A stretch of 64,000 bases of DNA from Diphasiastrum complanatum (Eukaryota > Streptophyta > Lycopodiopsida > Lycopodiales > Lycopodiaceae): positions 33,367-97,366 of the forward strand of contig MU831904.1 in NCBI GenBank assembly GCA_029204225.1, read 5' to 3'. Under the pieces are notes generated by a model that was given only the letters and a program-made list of their open reading frames with translations, did not search any database and had not been told where the DNA came from. The translations under genes and the position numbers were made by a program. How positions within the stretch are numbered: position 1 is the first letter of the stretch; each line of letters begins with the position of its first letter. Below, piece after piece: positions 1 to 10,833 of this stretch.

Positions 1-140
1 CCTTTATAACTTCCTACATGTAGTTCATAGTATTTAGGAGTAGTAAGATCAATAAATTTTCTTACAATTAAAGGCTTTCACATTTACAAGCCAAGTATGA
101 TTTGGATAAACATTATCATGGAATATAAAACTTTATAATT

Positions 141-390
141 AAGCTCAATATTGTGAAAGAAACTTTTACTTTGCTATGGCTACATTAGTATAGTAGCTTC
201 ATTCTTGAAATGACACACTACTACATATGTGAGCATTTTGCCATGCGACGCTGCCACGTGAAATGAAGCTCAATATTGTGAAAGAAACTTTTACTTTGCT
301 ATGGCTACATTAGTATAGTAGCTTCATTCTTGAAATGACACACTACTACATATGTGAGCATTTTGCCATGCGACGCTGCCACGTGAAATC
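141..390. repeat. Perfect 125-bp tandem duplication
   Basis: Two adjacent 125-bp copies (141-265 and 266-390) read as identical by eye except for the last base. Each copy ends in a CACGTG hexamer (255-260 and 380-385). Lack of divergence implies a very recent duplication or an assembly artefact. No coding function is visible. Confidence 0.95.
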
Positions 391-953
391 GAGACTTAGC
401 CAAAATTTTGCCTTTTTTCTTTTTGTGTGGCTTTACCACACGTGGTATATCCATGCCAGCAATTATTCAACAACATTGCCGGTCAAAAATGGATTGACTA
501 TGGGTATGAGAAAGCAGGAGTGCCACCTCTAAATTTTCATGTAGCAATGCCACGTGTGGCACTACCACGCAAGAGATTTTGTTTTCTTCAAAAATTATCA
601 CAAAATGAGTGCGAAAATGATTTTTGTGGAAGAGCCACACAAAGTCATCATTTAGCCACTTTGAGACAAGCATTTTGGAGATTTGTCACGTGTGACACTA
701 CCACGCATGGCAATAGTTACAAATATTTGTCTGAAAATTTTCCATGCATGGCAATATTTACAAAAACTTTCTTGAAAATTTGCCACACATGGCTTGGGAC
801 AAGTCAATGTTTAGAAAATATTGCTTGGACATGTGGTAAAAGACAATTTTTGAAAGAAATACAACAATGTAACAAGATGTAAGGATTTAAATAATATGTA
901 TGCAATTATGTAAACTATTATGTTATCACAGAAATGGTTGTGACATATATAGT
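391..953. other. Non-genic stretch with repeated CACGTG phrases
   Basis: No convincing gene. The longest open frame (427-882, +) has no recognisable domain. A phrase resembling gccacgtgtggcactaccac recurs loosely; CACGTG cores lie at 439, 551 and 687. Probably old repeat sequence. Confidence 0.5.
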
Positions 954-1240
954 TTATTCATCATCACAAGATTCAAATTCATTAACCAATACATCTTGCA
1001 ACTCATCTCCACTTAGATGAATCTCATCATTACTATAGTAATCCGACCCTCTTTCAATATTGTTGTTTGTGTTAGAATCATTCAGTTCATTTTTAGTGTT
1101 TTCAACATGTAAGAAATTTGGAGATATTTCTTAATCCTCATCAACTATGTTTGTGTTGTCAATATTCAAGTCCTCCATTTCAATCTCAATATATGCATTT
1201 TGAAATACATGTCTTGTGTGTGGCTTAAACAACACACTTG
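954..1240 (-). pseudogene. Acidic C-terminal ORF remnant, one internal stop
   Basis: On the minus strand one frame stays open from about 1240 to a TAA at 954-956, apart from a single internal TAA near 1130. The encoded tail is rich in Asp, Glu and Asn and ends in Glu-Ser-Cys-Asp-Asp-Glu. Acidic C-termini of this kind occur in plant transposases and nuclear proteins, but no diagnostic motif is present, so I assign no function. The 5' end cannot be placed, because sequence above 1260 lacks coding character. It could be the last exon of a decayed CACTA-like transposase; that is only a guess. Confidence 0.35.
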
Positions 1241-1939
1241 TTGTTTAGTAGATCCGGTTGAAAAAATACCTACACATTTTAACAATGTTAAGTTAAAAGG
1301 GGATCAACCTCTTGAGGAGAAGATCTAGAGCCAAAGATGCCTAGATAAACCAAAGAAACCAAGAACCAAAAAAAGAAAATACCAAAATCAAGAAAAATAC
1401 CAAAAAGAAGAAGAAAAGAGAAGAATCTCACCCCTAGATCTAAGCCATTCCACCTTTGAATCATGCACTAAGCTTGACAATCCTAATTGGCTTAGATCCT
1501 CATTCCTATCTCGTCGTTCTCCATTGGATCGGAACCTGATACTACACACAATGGCTCACCCAGTTGAAAAACCAAAACCCCTTCCTTGTCCTCTGTCCGG
1601 TGAATAATTAGTATTACTCGTCGATTACTCGCCCCTGCCCATTACTTGCTATTAGAAAAATTTCAAAAATTTTGAGATAATATCTGAGTGACTGACTATC
1701 AGAATCCATCTGCATTTTTTGATTTTTTCAGATCGCTTTTTATTTTTTGCAATTTCTTGTTTTCTTTCCACCTGATTTTTTGTTTGATCTCGATCTGATC
1801 TTGATCTTGTTTCAATTTCACTTCGGTTCGATTTGTGCCTACATCTATCCTTTGATCACGCTATCATAGAAAAGATCTACAAAAATATCCAAAAAATCTA
1901 AAATGAACAACACCAGAAATAGGCACGTTTTTCATCTCG
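1241..1939. other. No gene seen
   Basis: A/T-rich with A-rich runs near 1360-1420. No domain, primer-binding site or clear LTR boundary seen. Possibly the leader of the gag remnant that follows. Confidence 0.4.
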
Positions 1940-2880
1940 GTGTATGCATCTCAAATCCAGTTGGAGATCATCAACTTGGAACTCCCAGATCTTGAGAAAT
2001 CAGTTAATGCACTGATCGAAATACCCCATGAACATGTTGACATAGATCCACCAACAAGATGGATAATCCTAGGCCATTTGTACATGATGTTGTCAGGAAC
2101 TTTTCCAAAATCAGCCTCCCATGGTTTGATGGAAAGGGAGATCCTTGACAATTTTTACAAATCTACACCCAGGCTTGCAGATCCTATGGAAACGATATCC
2201 TGCAAGAGTTGGTAAGATATTTCAACATGTGCCCCCGATACTGTGAAAGATTGGTATTTCAATCTGGAGCAAAACGAATGCGATGATTGGAATACTTTGC
2301 AAGCCGAATTCATCACCTGCTTCAAGACCACTCGTTTTCTTTTTGATCCCTTCTTGAAACTAGGATGTATCCACATGGACAAGAATATCGAGTCATTGCA
2401 CGACTATATAGAATGGATAAAAAAATTGCACGATGGATGTGATCCTGATTATGAGAGAAGACGCCAAAAGAAATGAAGGGCCAAATGTAAGACTAATCTT
2501 TATAATGATGCTTCTACCTCTATGGCCAATAGTACTGACACTATCATATCCACCATAGAGAAGTTGCACACCCAGAGCAATGAGCAATTCAGAAGCTCTT
2601 CACTGACCTTACCACGACCGTTGATCAAAAACTGAAAGGCTTGCAATCTGGACTCACTCACGCCTATCTTAGAAGAGAGTCCAATTTGTGTCCACATTGC
2701 GTTGACAACCACATGGGGAATGCATGCTCGCAGTTAAGACAAAAGTTAGAGTGGCATGTACGATACTGCCACATCTGCAATATGATCAATCATGTCACAA
2801 CCTACTACATATACAACCTATGGAACCAAGCTATATGCCCTGCACCAATCTCATCCCGTTGGCACAACGACAAAGTGCCT
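1940..2880 (+). pseudogene. Gag-only retroelement remnant (Retrotrans_gag plus zinc knuckles)
   Basis: Three broken frames follow Gag order. 1940-2215 gives an N-terminal segment. 2243-2476 gives a Retrotrans_gag-like core containing KDWYFNLEQ, then W..LQAEFITCFKTTR and a SLHDYIEWIKKL helix. 2641-2880 carries two zinc-knuckle relics: CPHCVDNHMGNAC, spaced CX2CX3HX4C, and CHICNMINHVTTYY, spaced CX2CX4HX4 with the last Cys replaced. The same knuckle pattern occurs in element T (27540-28909) and a related one in H (52502-54326). No protease, integrase or RT follows. Frameshifts and stops make it non-functional. In the family Gag forms the particle and the knuckles bind RNA. Confidence 0.65.
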
Positions 2881-4439
2881 TAACCCAACTACCTCAACAT
2901 GGACAATGGTTAGTTGTCAATGTTGGATTGGGCAAAAGAGATCTGAATACTTGTCCTTGCTAATCATGTGTTTAGCTGATAAAACAAATTTTAAACCTGT
3001 TAAAAGAAGTGTAGTAAGAAAGATGTAGACAAAAAATATTGAGGAATTATGGGAAGATGGAAAGGAAGAAGACCCTAGATCTCAATTTAAAGCATAGTAA
3101 GAGGTGGGTGAAGAAAATGATGTATTGTTAAGATGATTTGAGAGAGGCATTGTAAAGATCGCCAAGTGTAGATCCTCTAGATCCTATTACATGTGCCAAA
3201 AGGACTATTGTGGAGCCAAACCATCCATCCAACTGGAAGCCAAGAGTCAAACCCCAATCAGCTTCTCCCCCAGGGCATCGTGATTGAATACATGAGAGGA
3301 GTTGATCTTGGTTACTAGAAACAGGAAAATAGGTGTGTAGTAGGATGAGTTCCTATAGATATATATATAAGTCCCTGGGGCTAGGAATATTTTCTACAAA
3401 AATTTCAATTTTCATCCACTTGTCTTTTATCTATTCTACTTGCATATATAACCATCAGACATCATGCAGTAGCTCCACATGTCCTCATGGGTATGCTTGG
3501 GCCCTCACAAGATTATTAATTATATTTTTGGCCTAGTCTGGGAATGGTGAGGCATAAATAATAAACACATACACTAGAGTAACAAACTTGACTACTTTTA
3601 GCCTGAAGATTAGTGTTATAGACTTTCTCCATTGACATAACTGCACATTGTTCAATTTTTTGATGGTTTTTTATGGGTTTTTACTAGTACTCACTGTTTT
3701 AGCTTGAAATTCATCGAACCTACTATATGTAAATGATTTTTAGAATTGTACCTCCTAATTTCTAGTCATTATGAAAATTTCTAATGATTGCATGGCATGA
3801 AAGCATCTACAATGTCTGTCTCTGATAAGCTAGCATCTCAACGTCAATGCACGCTTGAGCCATATGGTCAATATTGAATCAAGGCTATATTTTGGTCAAA
3901 ATTTGATGATTTTGGCTAGAGTTGACTGGTAAGAATTGATATTGAGCATAATCAGAAGTTTTGGCACTTGCATGTAGGTGAATTATAGTAGCTAGGGTTT
4001 GATTACATTGTATGTGAATCTAATCTATCAAAACATGCTAAATTTGTCAAAAAAACATGGTTTTTTATGGTTTTATCACTAGTTTTAATCAATATCTTTG
4101 CATGATTCTCGAAGGTGTATTGAAGTTGTCTAGAGGCTGTGAACAATTTTGGTAGGCAATTCTCACTGTTAAGGATCTCAAAAGTTCAAATATTAGTGTA
4201 TTCTCGATTGTATTCTCGATGGTTTTTTAGCATGAATAACTCTTTATACTGAATCTAAAATCTCTTAATCTATATATAGTCTAGAAAATGTGAAGAATTG
4301 AAAAAGATTATCTATGTTAGATATAGGGGTCTTATGTTTTTTACATCAAGCATCTAGGTGTAGGATGTTGATAGGAATAAATTTGACATAGATGGCAAAT
4401 TATGCATTTCCACTTATAATGCCACTATTGAGCCAAAAT
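2881..4439. other. No gene seen
   Basis: About 1.5 kb of AT-rich sequence without recognisable coding, RNA gene or complete LTR. The first 400 bp may be the decayed 3' part of the preceding gag. A short open frame at 3333-3536 has no domain and is probably chance. Confidence 0.45.
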
Positions 4440-5029
4440 AGAGTAAGAGGCTAAACACTTGCCAATTAGAGTGTAGACAAGTGTAAAGTTTTTGTTTGAT
4501 GAATTCCAAGAGGTCCAATAGGATTTAGAGGTGGAACCTTGTGAGGTCCAATAGGAAATTGAGGTGTGCTTGAATATAGTCCAATAAAATTAAGAGGTGC
4601 ATGGATCAATGATCCAATAGGATCAAGAGGTGACAAAATATGGTCCAATCATAGTTAAGCATAGTGGTAGCTCGTGGACCTACTAGTATCATTGTACTCC
4701 TCATTTTGAAGCTAATTGATTTGGTGATTTCATGGATTTTGTGAGTTATTGGATTTCTAGCTTTCTCTCTCTACCCGAGAGCTCATGATGCATTTCCTCT
4801 CTCTACCCGAGGAGAGCAGCTTGTTTTTACTTAGATTATGTTTTGAATACTTCCCACACGTGTGAGTGAGAGTTGGAAGTGATTGAATGCATGTAGTAGT
4901 GTGTTTTTGCCATAGGATTCAAGATTGATCTTGAATCTCAATCTAGTCTTGATCTTGGTGCATCTACACACCTTAGGAGATCACAAGTACATGTAGTGGA
5001 CAGTCCACACGTGTGAAATTCAACAGAAA
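4440..5029 (+). mobile_element. LTR-like region
   Basis: Resembles the promoter half of the LTRs elsewhere in this window: CCAATAGG repeats, a pyrimidine stretch tttctctctctacccgag (4761-4810; a related sequence lies near 41860-41900), then two CACACGTGTG palindromes (4855-4864 and 5006-5015). No TG/CA boundary or primer-binding site could be fixed, so the family is unassigned. Confidence 0.45.
4511..4648 (+). repeat. Four to five degenerate 33-bp units with CCAAT boxes
   Basis: Units start near 4511, 4544, 4578, 4611 and 4640. Each carries a form of gtccaataggattaagaggtg. The repeated CCAATAGG core resembles the plant CCAAT box, and the array lies in LTR-like sequence, so a clustered promoter element is possible. 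Confidence 0.6.
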
Positions 5030-5607
5030 ATAGGTATCAATTTATCGCATCTAGTATGTATTATTGTGTTCATTATCAATCTTCTATTGAATTGAATAGA
5101 TTACAATGATCTATATACAATTTACATTTGTGCGGATGTGAGGCCATTGTGCCGTCTGGAGGAGATCATAGGCGGCTACTGTCATTTCAAGTTAGTTTGC
5201 ATAGCACAAGAAGTGAGCGTGAAGTCCAACATTCGGCTATCAAGGAATGGCTTCAGTCATTTTTGTGAAAAATGCGAAAAAGCCGAAGAATGCAAAAAAG
5301 CTAAAGGTTCGCAAAAATGCAAAAAAGCCAAAGGCGTCGAGACTGTGTGCGGTTTGCCTTGAGAAGACTTCGATGTCAATGACGAAGTCGATCCCGTTTC
5401 TTACAAGAGCTCCATTTTGAATAGTGACCTTGGATGATCGTCAAAGACTCCGAGCAAGCCAATAAGTCGGGAACTTCGGGCAAGTAGACATCGGAAAAGT
5501 CGAAGGAACACGGTCATCGACTTTTTGACAATGCGAGGAAAAATACAACAATATGAATGGAAACAGATTAACATGGGATTTAGGAGGAAGAGGAGATAAA
5601 TCCAACA
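5030..5607 (-). mobile_element. Copia J1: 3' LTR (far end uncertain)
   Basis: On the minus strand the LTR starts TGTTGGATTTATCTCCTC at 5607, matching the J2 LTR start at 57429. It is preceded by a G-rich polypurine tract at 5608-5632, the plus-strand primer site of reverse transcription. Sequence similarity to J2 is clear for the first ~60 bp and patchy after that. The end near 5030 is an estimate. Confidence 0.65.
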
Positions 5608-5632
5608 CCCCCACTCCCCCCCTTGATCTGGA

Positions 5633-6217
5633 TCCATGAATGTCATGATCTTCAGACTAAGCAATGCACAAAATCTATTATGTGTATTAATACTCAATGC
5701 CTTTGTAAAAACATCTGCAACCATGTCCTACGTTCGACAGTACGTTAAGCTTACATCTCTGTCAAAAATCTTGCCCCTGACATAATGATATCGAATTTCA
5801 ATGTGCTTACTCCTAGAGTGAAATCTAGGGTTGGCTGATAAGGCAATGACACTCTGATTATCACAAAATATGATTGTCGGAGTGATTAGATTCAAACTAA
5901 TGTGCGACAATAATTTCTCAATCAAAATGCTTATTTAATAGATTGAGAAACAACAATATACTCTGCTTCTATAGATGAAAGAACAATAGAGGTTTTATTA
6001 TGACTGTTCTAGGAAATAGGACCACCGTTGAGGAAGAATGTAAATCCAGATGTGGATTTACAAATTTCTACATCTCCTCCCCAACTTGCATCAGAATATC
6101 CACTAAGCCAATGAAGATTGTCGTTGTTGACTTCTCCATAGCAGATGCACTGGTCCATAGTAGCTCAAATATACCTCATGCCTCTTATGAGATCCTTCCA
6201 ATGGGTGATGCTAGGAT
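5633..6217 (-). pseudogene. Copia J1: RNase H region of pol, degenerate
   Basis: The minus strand reads the tail of a Ty1/copia polyprotein in order: NPSITHWKDLIRGMRYI, a YSDASWGGD motif, VLSSIEAEY, IFCDNQSVIALSANP, HSRSKHIEIRYHYVR and finally MVADVFTKAL. These are standard copia RNase H and C-terminal landmarks. Several stops interrupt it (for example after ICYCRT-like sequence near 5728, and near 5935), so it is dead. Only the C-terminal ~190 residues remain. At 6217 it is cut by element K. The adjoining polypurine tract and J-type LTR show this is the true 3' end of the element. Confidence 0.85.
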
Positions 6218-7157
6218 TGTGAAGAATTGCCAAAATTGTGAAGAATTGCCAAAATTGGCAAATCTAGCTTGATAAAAAACCATGTAGTATAATGTAGATC
6301 TTGTACATAAATGGATTCCACACATGTGAGGCCAAGATGCCACGTGTCAATCCACTCCTAATGTAGTGGTCAAGTCCATAAGGTTGGTCATGTCATTTTG
6401 GTACAATACTTTTCATTCCAATGTAAGGACCAAAGATTATCGTATTTCAATTATAGAAATAATGGTAGTGTTTTGCTCTTCAAGTAGAGAGTGTAGAATC
6501 TACTTGTTTTCCATCAAAGAAGTTGTCAATGGTGGAAATGTGATCTTTCAAGAGTCAAAGATTTGTAAACTTGAAGAAGAACATTTGGATCAATACCTTA
6601 TTCAATTTATTGATAGTTTGGAGTCAAGTCACGTTGAGGAGCAAGCTCAAGACCCGAGGACTCCAAGAAGAACCATGAGTATCAAGATGGAGCCATCAAG
6701 GCTCAATCATATGGATCAAGCAAGGCAAGTTGTCTTTGGCAACATTATGTATGCACTTAGTAGTTTAATTGATGTATCTTCAAGTGCACAAAATGTCTTT
6801 GAATCCATGGCTTGGCATGATGTTTAGTTTTGAAGTGTGCTACATGTATATAGACACATCTATGGAACATCTTCTAAGGAATCCTGTAAGAAGTGGTGAA
6901 AGATCCTTCATGGACATCATTGTCTATTGGAGTCTCAAAGGTTCCTTGTTTGTAGATGGATTTTTTAGACACTTCTAAAAGCTTTCATTCATTTATCAAG
7001 AGAGTTGTAAATAGATCAAGCTAAATTTGAGGAGTGTGAAGAATTGCCAAAAATTGGCAAATCTAGCTTGATCAAAAACCGTGTAGTATAATGTAAATTT
7101 TGTACATAAATGGATTCCACACATGCGAGGCCAAGATAACACGTTTCAATCCACTCC
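6218..7157 (+). mobile_element. Element K: short copia fragment between 122-bp direct repeats
   Basis: Direct repeats starting tgtgaagaattgccaaaa flank the fragment (6218-6360, with an extra 21-bp internal duplication, and 7035-7157). A purine-rich ATTTGAGGAG precedes the right copy, as expected for a 3' LTR start. Between them lies scrambled copia pol: an integrase C-terminal segment (RIYLFSIKEVV...VIFQESK, then PRTPRRTMSIKMEPSRL, about 6490-6760) joined to a short RT segment (GERSFMDI, near 6896). Central RT is missing. No primer-binding site follows the left repeat. Read as an internally deleted, truncated copia derivative. Confidence 0.6.
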
Positions 7158-8554
7158 TAATGGTGCAAAAGTTTTCTCATAGTCTATCCCTCTCTCTTGA
7201 GCATAACCTTTTGCAACTAATCTTGCTTTATGTTTGTTAACACTCCCATTTGCATTCAACTTAAGCTTGAAGACCCACTTGCATCCTATTACATTCCTTT
7301 GAGGTCTATCAACAAGCAACCAAGTTTCATTCTCAATCAAGGCATTATACTCATCCAGCATAGCTTTGTACCATTCTTTGGAGTTCAATGCATCTTCAAC
7401 ATTAGATGGTTATTCAAAACTAGATAAAGCATAAGAAGTGGATGAGATATCCTCAACTTGCTGCCCTTTTCCTTGATATGTGAGCCTTGATGGCTCCACT
7501 TTTGCCCTTGAAGATCTCCTTGGTGTGATAGGTGGGTTTGGTGCTTGATCCTCCATGAGCTCCTCCTCAAAACCAAGATCTTGCTCCTCGGCCATCTTCT
7601 TATTGATTGTTGGAGCACTTGAGCCTTCTTCAAGCATATGCATATGATGTTCATCAAATATAACATCCCTTGAAACAACAAATTTGCTCAAGGATGGGAG
7701 ATAGACTTTGTAGCCCTTGCTTGAGCTAGCATATCCAAGCATGATCCCTCTTGTGGAAGATGGATCCTCCTTGGTTCTTGTTTCCAATGGCACATGCACA
7801 TAACATATACACCCAAAAACTTTCAAGTGATTAAGATTGGGTTTCTTTCCATACAACATCTCATAAGGAGTTTTGCCTTCAATTGCTTTGCAAGACACCC
7901 TATTCATCAAGTAGTTTGCACATACAAGAGACTCACCCCAAAAGAATTTGGGCAAACAAGCATCTAATCTTAAAGCCTTAGAACATTCACATAGTGTTCT
8001 ATTCCTTCTTTCAGCAACTCCATTTTGTTGAGGAGTGTAAGGACAAGAAGTTTCTTTCTTGATCCCTTCCTCCTCACAATAGGCCTTGAACTCATTGGAG
8101 ATAAATTATCCACCATTTTCACTTATAAGAATCTGGATGCTTTTCCACAAACAACTTGAACTTTACAAAAGTATCAAATACTTGAGACTTGAAGGAAAGT
8201 AAGAACACCCAGCAATATCTTGAGTAGTCATCAATGAAGGTTAAAAACATAGATGAACCTCCATTAGATTTGGTGCTAGCAATGTGCACATCCGAGTGTA
8301 TGAGTTCAAGAGGATGAGATGACTTTGTAATGGAGTTAGGAAACACCTTCTTATGTGCCTTGGATAAAGCACAAGCTTCACAAACCTTGTCTTCCTTCCC
8401 AATAGACCTTGGTAGGCCTAAAGCATACTCCTCCTTGATCATAGCCTCCATGGAACCCGAGTTGACATGTCCAAGTCTTTTGTGCCATAAAGTGAAGGTA
8501 GATATCTTGCTCTTCTCGGCCAACATGACAACATTAGTATCCACAAATGTATCC
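7158..8554 (-). pseudogene. Copia D1: integrase to start of RT (downstream part)
   Basis: Minus-strand frames give GAG-pre-integrase (TLWHKRLGHVNSGSMEAM), zinc-binding CEACALSKAHKK, integrase core HSDVHIASTKSNGG and FIDDYSRYCWVFLL, then PQQNGVAERRN-type sequence, the C-terminal SRDVIFDEHHMHMLEEG segment, and the first RT residues (GCKWVFKLKLN...HKARLVAKGYAQERG). It stops abruptly at 7158. A short deletion and frameshift near 8110 break the integrase. By eye it is very close to D2 (50510-51729). It continues upstream beyond E1 at 14790: the two sides meet across a 5-bp duplication. Confidence 0.9.
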
Positions 8555-9387
8555 TGTGGAAAAAGTACAAAAAGGACCAAAAGTGGATCTTAATCTGATC
8601 CTCAAGAGGGATTGGTTGTCAGATTACTTGATCTATCAATCTACTTGAGATTAAGATCAATCTAGATCAATTCTAGACATAAAATCTTAACAAGAACAAT
8701 CATTAATTGAAGGTAGGTGTACTTTCTAATTTCCCACGTGTGAAACCCTGTATGAGTATGGACTCCAATCAGAAAATCAAGTACACATTGATAGCACCTC
8801 AAAACAATCAAAACAAATGTAGACAAATGGAGAGAATCACTCAAAATTGCTTCCAAAACCAAGATTGGTGTCTCACAATGATTATGGCCAAATGCGGCTC
8901 TATATATACAATAAGTGGGAGCTCGTGGTACTGATCATCCCTTTGATCCCACATGTGTGAAGGTGCTTTGTCATATTATGATTCATCATGCAAAACTGAC
9001 ACTTGGACAAAACCTTCTATTTTGAGCACTTTTGGTCCATTTTCCTTCTATATGGAGATCTACTTGAAAATATTCTAGAAGTCAAAATTCGTCTACTTCA
9101 GCTTATTCCACACATGTGAGCTGTCCTCTACACATGGGATTTGACACCTAACCAAAGGATGTGGCTCATGCAATCAAAAGATTGATGCCATGTGTCATAT
9201 GTCTAGAAAACCAGTTTTTGGCCTTTTTAGCCACTAGAACTTGAATTAAATCATATGTACAACCTATATGATTAAGATACATGACAAGTACACTGTTTTC
9301 ACACGTGGGAACAGACTCCACACATGTGTAATCATCCTATATACAAGATTTTTGGCCTCTACCAAGCTTATTTTTGCATTTTTCACA
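8555..9387 (-). mobile_element. Copia E1: 3' LTR (833 bp)
   Basis: Bounded on the plus strand by TGTGG...TTTTTCACA and nearly identical to the E1 5' LTR (13963-14789) and the solo LTR 62220-63050. The minus strand has a GTATATATAG TATA-like box near 8897. The polypurine tract TTTTGAGGAG lies just inside (9388-9400). The flank 8550-8554 TATCC pairs with CATCC at 14790-14794 as a one-mismatch target-site duplication. Confidence 0.92.
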
Positions 9388-9399
9388 CTCCTCAAAAAT

Positions 9400-10833
9400 C
9401 TAGTTTGGTAAATCTAGCATAGATCTATCTATAATACCAAGGGCCAATCTTAATTTTATAAATGGATATTTAGGCAATGCCTTGGTGAGTATATCAGCAA
9501 TGCAATTTGATGATGAAACATGAATAAGCTTGATCTCCTTTGCTTGCACTTTCTCTCTCACGAAATGATGTGCAATCTCGATGTGCTTTGTTCGAGCATG
9601 GAAGACTGGATTGTTTGCAAGTTGTTGAGCTGCTTGATTGTCACAATATATGCATGGAATGTCTTCATCCTTGATCACATGTAGCTCCTCCAAAAGCCTT
9701 TTAAGCCAAAGAACCTCCTTTGTTGTTGTTGTCATAGCTTTATATTCGGATTCTGTTGATGAAAGAGAGATGGTATCTTGCTTTTTGGAAAGCCAAGATG
9801 TAACTCCTCCACATAAGAATGTAGCAAATGCACTTATGGATCTTCTATCCATCTTGTCACCTACAAAACTTGAGTCTAAATATGCTCGCAAACAAATATT
9901 AGTCCTTTCATAAACTACTCCAAAATCTTTTGTAGCCGAGATGTACCTTAACACCCTTTTTGCTCCTTTCCAATGACACATTAATGGACATTGCATGTAT
10001 TGACTCAACTTGCCAACACAAAAACTAAGATCTGGTCTAGTGATAGTTAAGTATATCAAGGAACCAATAAGCATTCTATAGGTAGTGATGTCCTTAAAAG
10101 ATGCTTCATCACTTTCCTTAGAACCTTTTACACTTAGTTCCATAGGAGTTTCAACTCCTTTACAATCAATCATGCCAAATCTTGCTAAGATTGATCTAGC
10201 ATACTTAGATTGACATATGAATGTAAAATCATTACTTCTAGTGACTTCTATTTTAATTATAACTTTAAGAAGTCCTAGATCTACCATCTTAAATTCACTA
10301 GACAAGGAAACTTTTACATTCTTAATGCCATCTAGATCATTTCCTGTGAGTATAATGTCATCAACATATAAAACTAAGATAATGATCTTTCCATCATTAC
10401 ATTTGTAGTACAATGATGGTTCAGAAGAACTTACAACAAATCCAATGGAAATAAGATAGGAATGCAACCTAGAGTACCATGCTCTTGGTGCTTGCTTGAG
10501 TCCATAAAGACTCTTCTGCAGGAGACACACCTTGTCTTCTTTTCCATCTTTGATGAAGCCCTTGGGTTGGCACATGTAGATTTCCTCTTCCAAGAATCCA
10601 TTCAAGAAAGCATTTGTCACATCAAGTTGGAAGAGCTCCCATTTGAAAGAAGTTGCAAGACATATGATTAATCTAATGGTCACAAGCTTCGCAACAGGTG
10701 CAAAGGTTTCATCATAATCTATGCCTTTGACTTGCAAAAAACCTTTTGCTACAAGTCTAGCTTTGTACTTATGAATGGAACCATCTTGATTATATTTCAA
10801 TCTATATATCCATTTACAAGTAAGAGGCTTCTT
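9400..10833 (-). CDS. Copia E1: reverse transcriptase and RNase H
   Basis: Copies element RNA into DNA and degrades the RNA strand. From the N-terminus: HKYKARLVAKGFLQVKGIDY, LDVTNAFLNGFLEEEIYM (first catalytic Asp), SLYGLKQAPRAWYSRL, the active site LVLYVDDIILTGND intact, TITRPDLSFCVGKLSQ, then RNase H with AYLDSSFVGDKMDRRS, SLSSTESEYKA, YCDNQAAQQLANNPVFHARTKHIE and ADILTKALPK at the end. It shares one reading frame with the integrase and gag segments upstream, separated only by a TGA at 10834-10836 in the linker before RT. Complete by family standards; E1 is the best-preserved element in the window. A single polyprotein would have needed that stop absent or read through. Confidence 0.93.
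   Translation of the reverse strand, partial: KKPLTCKWIYRLKYNQDGSIHKYKARLVAKGFLQVKGIDYDETFAPVAKLVTIRLIICLATSFKWELFQLDVTNAFLNGFLEEEIYMCQPKGFIKDGKEDKVCLLQKSLYGLKQAPRAWYSRLHSYLISIGFVVSSSEPSLYYKCNDGKIIILVLYVDDIILTGNDLDGIKNVKVSLSSEFKMVDLGLLKVIIKIEVTRSNDFTFICQSKYARSILARFGMIDCKGVETPMELSVKGSKESDEASFKDITTYRMLIGSLIYLTITRPDLSFCVGKLSQYMQCPLMCHWKGAKRVLRYISATKDFGVVYERTNICLRAYLDSSFVGDKMDRRSISAFATFLCGGVTSWLSKKQDTISLSSTESEYKAMTTTTKEVLWLKRLLEELHVIKDEDIPCIYCDNQAAQQLANNPVFHARTKHIEIAHHFVREKVQAKEIKLIHVSSSNCIADILTKALPKYPFIKLRLALGIIDRSMLDLPN

Noticed and set aside
427-882. 151-codon ORF on the plus strand
   Set aside because: No domain, low-complexity match to local repeats, and overlapping ORFs on the other strand; chance.
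5138-5362. Lys/Cys-rich 74-codon plus-strand ORF
   Set aside because: Lies antisense in the J1 LTR region and consists of a small internal repeat (aaaaagc); no independent support.
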